From: Rotaria sp. Silwood1
Lineage: Eukaryota > Rotifera > Eurotatoria > Philodinida > Philodinidae
Reading direction: 5' to 3'
Length of the DNA: 64,000 bases
Assembly: GCA_905250075.1 (NCBI GenBank)
Contig: CAJNOP010000021.1
Span: 1,064,363 to 1,128,362 of the forward strand
Shown here: positions 51,981-63,914 of the stretch, piece by piece
How the letters are laid out: each line of letters opens with the position of its first letter
How positions within the stretch are numbered: the first letter of the stretch is position 1
Translations under genes and position numbers: made by a program
The notes under the pieces: model-generated
What the model saw: only the letters and a program-made list of their open reading frames with translations
Told to the model about the DNA's origin: nothing
The model's database searches: none

Positions 51981-54900
51981 ATGTCAATTAATCAAGCTCA
52001 TTATCAAGGCGGTCTTCTACTCTATCAAGGCGAACAGTAAGTGAATCTAATTTTCTATCAAATAAATCCTATTCATCTTATTTTATAAATACATATTAGA
52101 ATTGTCAATCATTCGAAAAATGTAACATTAACATTTGATGATACAAGTCGTCAATGTGGTGAAATATTTCGTGGAAAACACAAAGGAAGAGTATTTGTAA
52201 CAACTCATCGAATGATCTTTCTTAGTGATGATCCACGAGATAGTTTACTTTCATTTGCTGTGGCTTTTATGTCTATGAGAAATTTACATGTTGAACAACC
52301 AATATTTGGTGCTAATTATATTTCTGGTATTGCTGGTGCACATCCAAACGGTTAGTTTTTAATATAATAATCATTCTCATAATATTTTTATATAAAAAGT
52401 GGTGAAATATTTATAAAATGGTATAGTTGAATAGCATAGATAGTCTATGATCGCTTTTGTTGACACAAATAGTTACAGATAATTTTTCAGTTAACATGAA
52501 TAAGTGATGTTAAGTTTTTGTGGCATTTAATGTATTCTTAGAGTGTGAAGCGAAGAATTGTATAGAATCCATTAGATTTTTCCTGAAGCAAGATGAATAA
52601 TGGATTATATTGCTCTGTAAATAAAAGTATGAGACGAATTTTTTTTTTTAGTTTGATATTATAGCTATTTTCAGGCAGGAAAGTCTTGCTAATAAGTAGT
52701 TCATGGTTGTTATGTTCTATTCAATTTTTCTACTTGATATGCATGTACAGCAATATCATGTAATGATGCTTTGTTATAAAAAGTATAAGAAAGAGAGAAT
52801 ATTCTATGGCCGAAGAAAGTGATAGATTTGTAAAAGTTATAATCTGCAAAAACGCTCAGTCCTTATGTAAACAGATCCCGTAATCAAAGAGTTAGTTTTC
52901 AATGATTAGAAATACTACTTATTTGCGGTACATTTAGTTCTCCATCCATCATAGTGCCTAAAGACATGTATTGTTGATGACAAGTAACTTACAAACAACG
53001 AAAATAATTACATCATAGCACATACAACAATGAGTAAAAATAATATGAGTCATTAAAGCCGATTTTCGTTGCATCGAACAACCATGATGCGCAAAAAAAA
53101 TCCATCTATTGTTGACAAACAAGTTACTTCAGACGTATAGAATAGAATAGAATTAGGTAAATAAGGAGCTTTGGGAAAGAAAGCTCGAATAGGATAATAA
53201 GTGTCGAAAAACAAACACGTTGATATTTTCTCACAATAATTAGAAATACAACTTATTATCATTCGTTGTTAAAATATTTTTGAATCTAACTTTTATTTAT
53301 ATAGATATTTATTTCGAATTCTACAAAATATATTCAATCGCTAAGACAGTTTTTACAAGAAAAAAAAAATGTTCTATTTTAATACTCCCAACGACGACGA
53401 TATTGATGAGGAGGATAACGATGATGATGATGAAAAGGGCGTCTCGGTCGATGATGATGATGATGATGATGGTGATGATGATGGTGATGAAAACCATGAT
53501 CATCTTCATCTTCATCTTCATCGTGTTCATGTTTTCGATATGATTCTGTTGATAATGTTCGCATGATGGCTGTTGTTGTTGTCGTTTTTTTTCTCGATGT
53601 TGGTATTTGTAATGTTGATTCACATGCAAACCAACCATTTACTTTAGATTTTGGATAACCAGGTAATAAACTTCCATGTGTTGCATCATAAACATAAACA
53701 AAATCTCTTGTAAATATATAATGACGTTTAGCATATGTAAAACCAGATTGTATAAAATCATTTGGTGATGCATTAAGTATAGCATCAATAGTAAGAATTT
53801 CTAATTCATTATTATGATCAAATTCATTTAAACGAAATGCTAAATGATTACGTATGAAATAAATTGAATTTCGATGTAATAAAGCAATGCGTGGATTTTG
53901 TGGATAATTTTTACCATGTAGTATATAGGGTCCATCAATAGACCAATGTGTTTTTAATTGCCACATACGATAATCACGAAATAAATATGTATAACCAATA
54001 GATGATTTGACACAAGCTGTTATTGTTGTATCAGTTAATGATGGAAAACGTTCATTAATTAATGTTGGTTGAGGATCCCATGAACGTTTTCTTCTTGTTT
54101 GATATCTCCATACTTGATTATCTTTAAATAAATAAAGTTCACCATCGGGACCTTCACAACCAGTTTGAAATTCTTCTGAACACCAATTATCAATTGGTAA
54201 TATATCCAAAGAATATGTTGATGATGATAATGTTGTTTTCGATTGTTCAGTTGTAGATTTTATGTCTGGTTTACCATACAAGTTTTGTATAGCTTGTTGA
54301 TCATCATTTGATAAATCATAATTTGAATCAAATTGTTGATAAATAGGATACATAAGTGAACCATTTTCAAATGAATGATCTAAACCAAGTGCATGACCTA
54401 TTTCATGTGCAGCAACAAGTCTTAATGTATATGATTCATCATGATCTTTATAATCATCTGTAAAATAATCATCATCATCAAAATGTATAGCACCATTTGT
54501 TGGATAAAAAGCATGTGCTAATGTTGCACCACGTCCATCAAATGGATATCCATCCTTATGATCTTTTGAATCAAATTTTATTTTAAGATTAGCTGTCTGT
54601 TTTGTACTGACCATTTCAAATGTTAATCCGGAATGTTTTTGCCAATCATTAAATGATTGATTTATTATACGTTGAATATGATCTTTTGTTGTAATATATT
54701 TTTGTTGTTCAGGATATTTTTCTATAAACCATTTTAAATGCTTTTGTGGCCAAATATGTGTTTTTATTGCAGAACTTTCGGATACTTTAGTTTTTCCTGA
54801 TCGTCCTTGAACATTCGTAGATAAAGATTCACGTTGATCAACATTAACTGGATGCCCAATGGAATCATAAGTACCAAGATCAGGATTTCCACATCGAGGT

Positions 54901-56659
54901 TTTTCCATAAAAGCTTTTGTTCTTTCATCAAGTTGACCTGTTTCCTACGATTAAATAAATTTTAATGGTTAAGCAAATTGATAAAAGAAACAAAAAAAAA
55001 CCTACCGGTAATTTATAAAGACGTTGAAACTTAAGAATTGCTGCTGTATATGAAGATCGAGCAATTACAGAAAATAATCGACGACCCTCAACCTTTGGCG
55101 TATAACCAAATTGTTGTAAATATCGATAATAATCAATTTCGAATTTAGTTTCACTTGTTGCTCGAATAGTAATAATAAACATACATAGGAATATAATTTC
55201 TATTCGTTGTTTGATGATCATGCTTGACTTGTCTATTCGCTTTTGTTCTTATTGTTTCATCCTTTATATATATATCATTCAATCAATCAATTGATAAGAA
55301 CATGTGTTATGATTGACATTTGTTTTTTTTTTCGTGTTTAGGTGGATTTCAAGGCGAAGTCAAGTTTCAATTAACGTATTCATCGGGTGGTGCTATTGAT
55401 GCTAGTAAAGCATTACGTGAAGTTAATTCGATTTGTGAGTCATGGTTTTTTTTTATGTCACTGATACGCTTCACTGGTTATTATGTTTTAATTTTTAGTT
55501 CATCGACATACTCAAGCAGCACCACCGTAAATTATTTTATTTTGGTCTTTTAAAATAACATTGTTGAATTATTTTTAGATCTTATGGTATGGTTGCAGCT
55601 AATTTATATGAACCTCCACCACCATCATATCAAGCAGCACAAGCTTCAAATAATCGTTTTGCTGGTAAAGTCTATTTCGAATATTTTTTCATTTCGTCAA
55701 TAAAATACTATCTTAAACTTTATCAATATATATATATATACAAGGTAGATGATATAGAATAATTTTCAGTAAATATAAGTCTCAGGACGTTATGTGATGA
55801 AGCCTGTTACTTTGTATTATGATTCGAAGTGTCGTATTAGAGTTAACATTATTTTTAATTCTAATACGTAGATTATTGCTGCTCAGACTTCGACCACTCT
55901 AAGATGAGCAATTTCCAAAACCGAACAGTTTTGTTCTGTTGTCAGAAGCTTTCGAAGATGAACTCTTAGAAGTATAGTTGTAAATAGCATATGTATTAGA
56001 GGGGTACTTATAGATGAAAGCATAAGTTTGAAATTATTGATTCTGATGTTGCAATGGCATGTCTTAACACTCTCTTCCACTCTCTATGGTTTTTAAACTA
56101 ATAAGTCATAGATATATGTTACATCTTGCCTTTTCATATATTACTGAATTCCATATTTACTCTTGGTAATTCATTATTTAAAAAACGACACCTACAGAAT
56201 TAAATAGAAGTTCTACTAAAATGAAAAGATAATCTGTCGGCGTAACGAAATCGCTTTTTTTTTCGTTTGAATTTAGACACAGATATGTACGTATCACCAG
56301 CCCAAGCACCATATGAAGGGGTCTATCAAAGACAACCAACAGGTCTCCCAAAAGCAGAATTTGTTCCTCAATATCCTGAAATGCCATCGGCTCCTCCATC
56401 ACAAGTAAACAATTCTAATATGTATCCTCAAATGCCGAATGGATATCAAGCACCAATGCAATATCCACCTCAAGCGGCTTATCAAAATAATAATTATGGC
56501 GGTCAAATGTATGTTCCACATATGAATCAACAACCGGTACGACTTTTGTTCTTTTCTTAGAAATTTTTGTATTGATTTGATTAATTATTATAGAATCCTC
56601 AAATGCCACCGTCGTATGAACAATCTCAACAAGATTCACAACAGAAAAAACGTGATTAA
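51981..56659 (+). CDS. WBP2: WW domain-binding protein 2
   Basis: PPxY adaptor and transcriptional co-activator that binds WW proteins such as YAP/WWTR1 and NEDD4 ligases. Exons: 51981-52036, 52100-52350, 55342-55434, about 55499-55528, about 55579-55662, about 56276-56536 and the last to 56659. The N-terminal PH-GRAM-like domain reads GKHKGRVFVTTHRMIFLSDD, SFAVAFMSMRNLHVEQPIFG, ANYISG and VKFQLTYSSGGAI, closely matching human WBP2. The Pro/Tyr-rich tail holds three PPxY motifs: APPSYG (across an exon junction), PPPPSYQ and MPPSYE. The protein is about 280 residues, near the human length. The second intron (52351-55341, 3 kb) contains a metalloproteinase gene on the opposite strand. Confidence 0.9.
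53379..55221 (-). CDS. Matrix metalloproteinase with hemopexin domain and His-rich tail
   Basis: Secreted zinc endopeptidase of about 593 residues in two exons (55006-55221 and 53379-54944). Signal peptide MIIKQRIEIIFLCMFIITI. Prodomain YYRYLQQFGY...AILKFQRLYKLP with a cysteine switch PRCGNPD (Asn for the usual Val) near residue 90. Catalytic site HEIGHALGLDHS at about 252 and Met-turn GSLMYP. Structural Asp-rich loop IHFDDDDYF. The hemopexin-like domain starts near WCSEEFQTGC, with repeats (ELYLFKDNQVWRY, YTYLFRDYRMWQL, HYIFTRDFVYVYD) and a closing Cys. No RXKR furin site is seen between prodomain and catalytic domain. The C-terminus adds an acidic patch and 13 consecutive His, then more His/Arg. 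The whole gene lies inside WBP2 intron 2. The fold is intact, so activity is expected. Confidence 0.94.
55261..55275 (-). promoter_or_regulatory. TATA-like box of the metalloproteinase gene
   Basis: On the minus strand ATATATATATAAAG lies 40-54 bases before the metalloproteinase start codon and about 70 bases from the acceptor of WBP2 exon 3. The core promoter would thus sit inside the WBP2 intron. Confidence 0.5.
55663..56275. other. WBP2 intron (about 610 bp)
   Basis: AT-rich intron between the PPPPSY exon and the Pro-rich exon. It includes a short (AT)n run near 55728 and a local inverted repeat around 55815-55880 (CGAAGTGTCGTATTAGAGT and ATTCTAATACGTAG). No coding signal was recognised. 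Confidence 0.5.
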
Positions 56660-56890
56660 AAAAAAACAAAGAATTGAACTGATTTTCATGTATATTAAAT
56701 TTATTCTTTTTCGATATATTTTAAAGCTTCTTTCAATCATGTTTTTTGCTTTGTCTCTTTTCCGGATTTTAATCATTAAAAAACCAAGCATTATCGTTAT
56801 ATATAATCAAGTTTGATTCACATATATATATATTACTGTTTCATCACTGTGCAATAATACATGTATCTGAGAGATGATTATCCATTTTAG

Positions 56891-59800
56891 ATGCCATATA
56901 GACGAATAACGAGCATAGATGTAGCATCAATCCCACAACCTGGTTATAATCTAGCTGAATCCATACATTTTAGTCCAGATGATAACATATTAACTTATAT
57001 ACGTTCACCATGTCCACCATTAATACGGAAACTTTATGCATATGATCTTCGAAAAGATAAAGAATTTGTTTTTACTGAAATGGAAAACAATGATGAAGCT
57101 ATCGAAGATAATCTTTCTCAAGAACAATTTCAACGTGAAGTAGGTGTGTTTCTTTTTAATGTTTTACAACAAAAAAAAAAAAAAAAAAGAATTTTATTTT
57201 TTCAAAATTTATAGATAATTAGATTTGAAATTTTTCACATCAACGAAGGTCATGTAGAGAACCGAGACATGTTATTTTGCTCTATCAAATAAAACTATTT
57301 CCAAAAAGCTTCAAAATCATTATACTGATTTCGCTGTATTTAAAACAAATCAAATGAAACCTAAAAATAGAACAAAGTAATATTATACCATGCTGTTTGA
57401 AAAAGATTCGTCTAACTAAAAGGATTATTTTTCGATAGTATTTTACGATAAACATGTAAGAACTAATGAAGAGAAAATCCCTCAGAAAAGACATTGTTTT
57501 TTTTGATACAGAGGAAACTAACGACAAGTCTTAAGAAATAAATCAAATAAATAATTATTCTTTTCCGTTTAGCGTCAACATCAGTTAATACCTTATATAT
57601 CTCGTTATCAATGGGCAAAAGATAAAACTCAATCAATAATGCTTATTCCCATGGGCAGCGATCTTTATGTTTATAATAAAAAACAATTTCATCTGTTAGT
57701 CAATGGATCTCATCAAGCACCTATTCTTGATCCCAAATTGTCACCTGATGGAAAACTAGTTGCTTATGTTCAAGATTGTGAACTCTATTGTATATCAACT
57801 GCATCATCAATGCCTTTAGCTGTACCACGTCAATTAACATTTGATGCTCGTAACTATCCAAATAAAACAAATGGTCTTGCAGAATTTATTGCGCAAGAAG
57901 AAATGGATCGCAATGATGGTTTTTGGTGGTCAGATGATTCACGTTTTATTGCATTTACTCAAGTTGATGAGTCAAATGTACCAGTTTTTCGTATTTCACA
58001 TTCAGGTTCTAGTGATCCTGATCATGTAAAAAGAAATAAAGAACAAGAAAAAAGAAACAATTCTATTTTATTTTCTATATTTTAGGTTGAAGAACATCGA
58101 TACCCGTTCGCTGGTAAAGCTAATGTTCAAGTAACTGTTGGTATAATTGATGTTACAATTGAAAATAATCAACAACAACCGATTATACATTGGGTTGATT
58201 TAAGTAGATTCAATGATTATTATGTAGCACGTGTCGATTTCTTTCCTGATAATAGCCTTGCTTTACAAATTGAAAATCGTCAACAAACTAAATTACAATT
58301 ATATCAATATGATTTTTTACATCAAAAACCATTAAAACTATTAATTGAAGAAATAAGTGAAACATGGATTAATTTACATGATTTATTTTATACATTAAAA
58401 AAAACTCCAACACAATTTATATGGGCTAGTGAACGAACTGGTTATATGCATTTAGAATTACATGATTATGATAGTGGAAAATTAATAAAAACATTAACAG
58501 ACGGTGATTGGGTTGTACAACGTATTGCTGATATTGATGAAATTAATTCAATAATTTATTTTGTCGCTAATCGTGAAACACCTCTTGAAACTCATCTTTA
58601 TAGTGCTAATTATAATGATGATATACCTAAAATAGATCGCATAACACAAGAATCTGGTTGTCATGTTGTTTATTGTTTTAATCAAACATATCAATATTGT
58701 ATAACACAATGGAATTCAATAGATCAATATCCAATAATAAGAATATTAGATGTTAAAAAAAAAGAAATTATTAAAACTTTAGATCATTTATACCAAGATG
58801 TATTACGAACAATTGAAGAATTTCATTTAGTTAAACCAAAATTATTTCCTATATTAAATAGAAATAATGATACACTTTATTGTGCACTCTATACTCCAGA
58901 TAATGAACAAGAAATATATCAAAGACCATATCCAACACTTGTATCAGTTTATGGTGGACCACATCTTCAACGGTATGAGAAAAACAAATTTTTCTGAAAT
59001 ACGATCTAGATGAGTGTTGAAATGTAGAAGTAAAAATGTGAACCTCATAGACCATGACAGACGTTTGTGACACGTAATGAAAACCGTATATTGATAATTA
59101 ATTACCTATTGCATATCTGTACAGCAGCTACATCGATTGTCACATTTTAATCCTACAAGAATGACGCTTAAAGATTCTTTTTTTGTCAATCAATCCAGAT
59201 CTTTTTCATTTTCTAGTGTTGTAAATTCTTGGTCACTTCGAACTGATATGCGTTGTCAACGTTTAGTTGAATCCGGTTATGTTGTATTATGTTTAGATAA
59301 TCGTGGCAGTTCAAATCGAGGTGTTGCATTTGAAAGTTCTATTAGACATGACATGGGACACATAGAATTAGATGATCAAATTGATGGTATACAATATCTT
59401 ATCAAACAAGGTATTACTGATGAAACACGTGTTGGTATATATGGTTGGTCTTATGGTGGATACATGTCAGCTATGGCATTAGTTCGTGCAAATCACATTT
59501 TTAAATTAGGTATTGCCGGTGCACCAGTTACACATTGGGATGGGTAAGCTGAAAAAGGAGAAATCAGCTATTAGGATCTATTAAATAATGTGTTTATTTT
59601 GTTTAGATATGATACTCATTATACTGAAAGATATATGGGTACACCAGAGGAGAATCCACAGGGATATGAAATTTCAAGTGTACTGTATTATGTAAATAAT
59701 TTGAAAGGACATTTAATGATAATTCATGGTTTAATTGATGAGAATGTTCATTTTCGTCATTCAGCTCGTCTTGTAAATGCACTTATTAAAGCTAATAAAC

Positions 59801-59907
59801 CATATGAACTAATAGTATTTCCAGATGAACGACATATGCCAAGAAAATTTAATGAACGTTATTTTATGGAAGAACGTATATTTGAATTTATTCGAAAATA
59901 TTTATAA
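56891..59907 (+). CDS. Dipeptidyl-peptidase IV family (S9B) serine peptidase, plant/bacterial-like
   Basis: Prolyl dipeptidyl- or tripeptidyl-peptidase with a beta-propeller and an alpha/beta-hydrolase domain; no signal peptide, so probably cytosolic. Five exons: 56891-57139, 57573-58025, 58086-58972, 59217-59543, 59607-59907. Propeller parts: [33 protein letters not shown], then the Glu motif [17 protein letters not shown], which binds the substrate N-terminus. [16 protein letters not shown] follows. Catalytic: Ser in [11 protein letters not shown], Asp in [17 protein letters not shown], His in [11 protein letters not shown]. The segments EEMDR and DERHMPR match the plant and bacterial branch more than animal DPP8/DPP9 (from memory). 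TTTTAG directly precedes the ATG. About 740 residues, complete. Confidence 0.92.
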
Positions 59908-60157
59908 TTAGATTGAATTTTCTTTTTTCTTATGTGTCTTTTTTATATTTCAGTACGTTAGTCTTTCGATATTATTTATTGCGAATAATTATTTATAAAA
60001 AAATTTAGGCAAAAATATAGTTTTTTTTGTCGTCTTTATTCTTCTAATCCTTTTTTTTTCTTTAATTAATAAAAGCACGGTGAATCTTCTTTTCTTTTTC
60101 AGATCTCATCATTTTCCATTATTTATTATTTGTTTTTTTTGACAAGAAGAAAAAAAA

Positions 60158-63100
60158 ATGCAATTAAGAAAACAAGATAAAATGACCGTTAATGATGAAC
60201 AAGAAAATGGAACTGATGAGACAACAAATGGCGATAAAAGTAAAATATCTAATATGCATTTAACTGATGCTGATAAAGAAAAAGGAAATTTTAAAAATTT
60301 TAATATTTCAAAACAAACTATTAAGAAACTTCAAAGTAAATTAAAATTTTTATATGAAAATTTTCAACAAAAAAATAATATATATATATAATTCATTTTT
60401 AGATCGTAATGTTGATTTTCTCTTTCCTGTGCAAGCAGAAAGTTACAAACAAATTTATGATCAAAAAGATTGTTTAGTTCAAGCATATACAGGCACTGGA
60501 AAAACATTAGCTTTTTCAATTCCTACTGTTGAATTACTTCAAAAGGATACATCATTTAAGTTAATACGTGGACGAGCACCTCGAGTTCTTATTTTGGCAC
60601 CAACAAGAGAATTAAGTACGTCTTGATAATAATTAAAATAACCTATGGCACTTTCCGAATAGGTTGTCAGAATTTCGTTCTGAGATAAGATTGGACAACT
60701 GTCGTCGGATTGTTTTTAATAGTTCATCATGTGATTCAAATCGGACAAAAACTGTCGGCAGACTGTACAGTATAATGTACACTATATCAGCAGTAGTTTG
60801 AAATAGAAGAAATCAAATTTCTTAAGGAAAAGAATTTTTGACAACTATCGACCCTTCTCCTTTGCTAATAGTTGTCCTATCTTAGTAGAGAAGGAAGATC
60901 TCAACATATATTCGAAAATAGTGAAACATTTTAGTTCTAACTCGTTGTCTTCTAGTGTTCAAAAAATAAGCGAATATTTTATGCTAGGACTTTCGCATTA
61001 TAAGCGATATAAAATCAAAATATTTTTTTTTTAGCTAATCAAATTTCGGATGATTTTCAATCGATTGTTACTGATCTATCAATTGTAACAATCTATGGTG
61101 GAAAAAAGTATGAAGATCAAGAAAAGAGTATCCGTAATGGATGTGATATTCTTGTCGCAACACCAGGTCGATTAAAAGATATTGTTGATAAAGGCAAACT
61201 TGATTTAACTAAAGTCAAACATGTTATTCTTGATGAAGTTGATCGAATGCTTGATATGGGTTTTATTGATGATGTTGAAGAAATTCTTGGTCATATTTTT
61301 GTACCAAGTAATTATTACCGAAAGAAATGAAGAAAAAAAAACTCACATGTTTTAAAATTTTTATAGATCGTGAAACAAAACCACAATTTATTGTTTTTTC
61401 TGCAACAATGCCAGATTGGGTTCATAAACAAACTAAAAAATATATGTCAAAAGAATTTATTACAATTGATTTAGTTAAAGGAAATACACAAAAAACTTGT
61501 GCAAATGTTGAAGTAAAATGTTTACGTTTTATTTTCTTATCTTTTTTTTTAAAATTATATTGTTTCTATTTTAAATAGCATCTAGCTGTATTATGTACCT
61601 ATCAAGATCGAGCTGGTGTTATTAGTTCTCTTGTTCAAATCTATTCTAGTAATAGTCTAGATGGACGTGCTATTGTTTTTTGTGAAACAAAAAAAGAAGC
61701 TGATGAACTTTCAGTTAGTCATGATATTAAAGCTGAAGCACATGTACTTCATGGTGATATTCCACAAGATAAACGTGAACTTGTTCTTAAAGTTTGTTTT
61801 CAAACGTTTTCTATTGAAATGTAAGAAAATTTTATTCTATTAGAAATTTCGTGAAGGAAAATATCGTTTGTTAATTACAACTGATGTTGCTGCTCGTGGC
61901 CTTGATATTCCAGAAGTTGACCTTGTTATTGTAACTGCTCCACCAAAAGTAAGATTATATATATATAGTACATTTGGTTATGTTTAATAAGAAACGGATT
62001 TTGTTATTTAGGATGTTGAATCGTATATTCATCGATCAGGTCGTACAGGTCGAGCTGGTGCACAAGGCAAATGTATTTGTCTTTATAAATCAAATCAAAC
62101 ACGTGATCTTAAACGAGTAGAAATCGAAGCCGTATGTATACATTTTTTGTTAGGCTTTTTTTCTATAATGCCAAGACTCAAATTCAAATAATGGTTTGAA
62201 TAGATAATGAAGTTCTTTATTAAATGCATTCCATACTAAAATTTCATAAATCAACTATGAGAGAAAGGTTTAAGATTCCAGCAGACGGTATGAAAATTAG
62301 TTTTTAAGAATACCATCTTATAGAGCATTAAATTGCGAATAAAATGATGGTTTGCCGCATTTTCGATGACATTCGGTTAAAAAAATTTAAATATTACAAA
62401 AAAAACGAAATTTATCACAACATTACTAAAACTTTATTTGGACTTCAGTTGGATGCTTGGTATTATGGAAAAAAATATGTTGCTCATATATTTTGACAAA
62501 TACTATATTATTTTGATGATATAGGGTATTAAATTTACACGAATTGAACCACCACGAACAGAAGATGTACTTATTGCATCATCAGCCGATGCAGCTAAGT
62601 AATATTTTCGAATTTCAATGTTCATTTTTGTTTTTATTTCTGGTTTTTAGAGCTCTTGATAGTGTAACTGATGAAGCTAAAGCACATTTTCGTAAAACTG
62701 CAGAAAAAATTCTTGAAACATGTGACGCAATTGATGCGCTATCAGCTGCATTAGCTTGTATATCTGGTACCACAAACATTGTTTCTCGTTCTCTATTAAC
62801 AAAAAAAGAAGTATGAAAAAATTCTTTTGTTGATCTATGGTTATTATGTTTATTTATTAGAATTATACAACATATATGTTATCAGTTACGGATGAATTTA
62901 AAGGTCCTGGACTTGTGTTTACCATGTTACGTAAATGTTTTGGAGAAGATTTTGATGCAAAAGGTAATTGTTCACAAGTTGCATTCACAAAGGATTATAG
63001 AGTAGGTATTATTAGATTGAAATGAAAAAGAAACATTTGTATAATGAATTGTATTTAGAATGCAGTATTTGATATACCAAGTGAACTTGATGAAAAATTA

Positions 63101-63914
63101 CAAAGTTATTGGAAAGATAGTCCACGAATTCAAATGAAACCTATTAAAGAATTACCACAACTTGATGAATCATCAAGAAATGGTAGTAGAGGGTTTTCAC
63201 GTAGTACCAATGGATCGACACGTGGTGGTAGTTATGCTGGTAATCGACATTCCGATCGATCAAGTAAAAATAATCTATAATCTTTCTTAATATATATTAA
63301 GTTTGATTTCTTTTTCTATTTTTCAGATGCTTGTTTTAAATGTAAGTATTTTCAAATAACTTTTTATAAATTAAAAAAAAAATAATGAAGCAGATCATAT
63401 TTGAAAATGAATAGTAGAAATGAAAATCCGGATAAATCATTTTAGGTCAAAAAGAAGGTCATAAATCTTGGGAATGTCCTGAAGCAAATGGTGAACAATC
63501 TCAGCGAAAATCCGGTAAGTTATTTGAATTTCATTTGATTTGCGTAGACAAATTTTCTTTAATAGGTGGTAATGGCTGTTTCAAATGTGGTCAAAATGGT
63601 CATAAATCATTCGAATGCACGGAAACGAAAAGATTCAGTGGTCGGGAACAATCCAGTAAGTTTCTAGTCAACAGAAGAAGTTCGAAAATAAAACGAAAAC
63701 AAAAAATATGAATTTAGATGGTGGTTGTTTCAATTGTGGTAAAACTGGTCATAAATCATTTGATTGTCCAGAACCGAAAAAAGGACGATCATCAATAAAT
63801 GCAAATGGCCGCGGTGGTGGTGTCAAACGTAGCTTCACTGGCAATCGCGAAAACGGTCATAGTAATGGTGAAACAAGTAGAAAAAAAATAAAATTTAACG
63901 ACGACGATGATTAG
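60158..63914 (+). CDS. DDX21: DDX21/DDX50-type nucleolar DEAD-box RNA helicase with three CCHC zinc knuckles
   Basis: ATP-dependent RNA helicase, probably nucleolar and acting in rRNA transcription and processing. About 14 short exons. Motifs in order: FPVQ (Q), AYTGTGKT (I), PTREL (Ia), ATPGRL (Ib), [11 protein letters not shown] (II; DEVD is typical of DDX21/50), SATM (III), VFCET (IV), [15 protein letters not shown] (V), [10 protein letters not shown] (VI). The GUCT domain follows ([28 protein letters not shown]). The C-terminus has Gly/Ser/Arg-rich sequence, then three CX2CX4HX4C knuckles: [42 protein letters not shown]. It ends in a basic/acidic tail [10 protein letters not shown]. Vertebrate DDX21 has no knuckles but FRGQR-type repeats, so the RNA-binding tail differs. 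An acceptor-like CTTTTTCAG is 55 bases before the ATG. The intron at about 62130-62524 holds a MITE-like repeat. Confidence 0.93.
62165..62472. mobile_element. About 300 bp MITE-like element in a DDX21 intron
   Basis: The left end TATAATGCCAAGACTCAAATTC and the reverse complement of the right end CCATAATACCAAGCATCCAA form an imperfect terminal inverted repeat. The interior AAATGCATTCCATACT...ATGAGAGAAAGG matches the left arm of the large hairpin at 27730-27780. It has no coding capacity. Confidence 0.55.

Noticed and set aside
53369-53566. Plus-strand Asp-rich open frame DDDDDGDDDGDENHD.
   Set aside because: It is the reverse reading of the His-rich tail of the metalloproteinase; the minus strand has clear domain homology.
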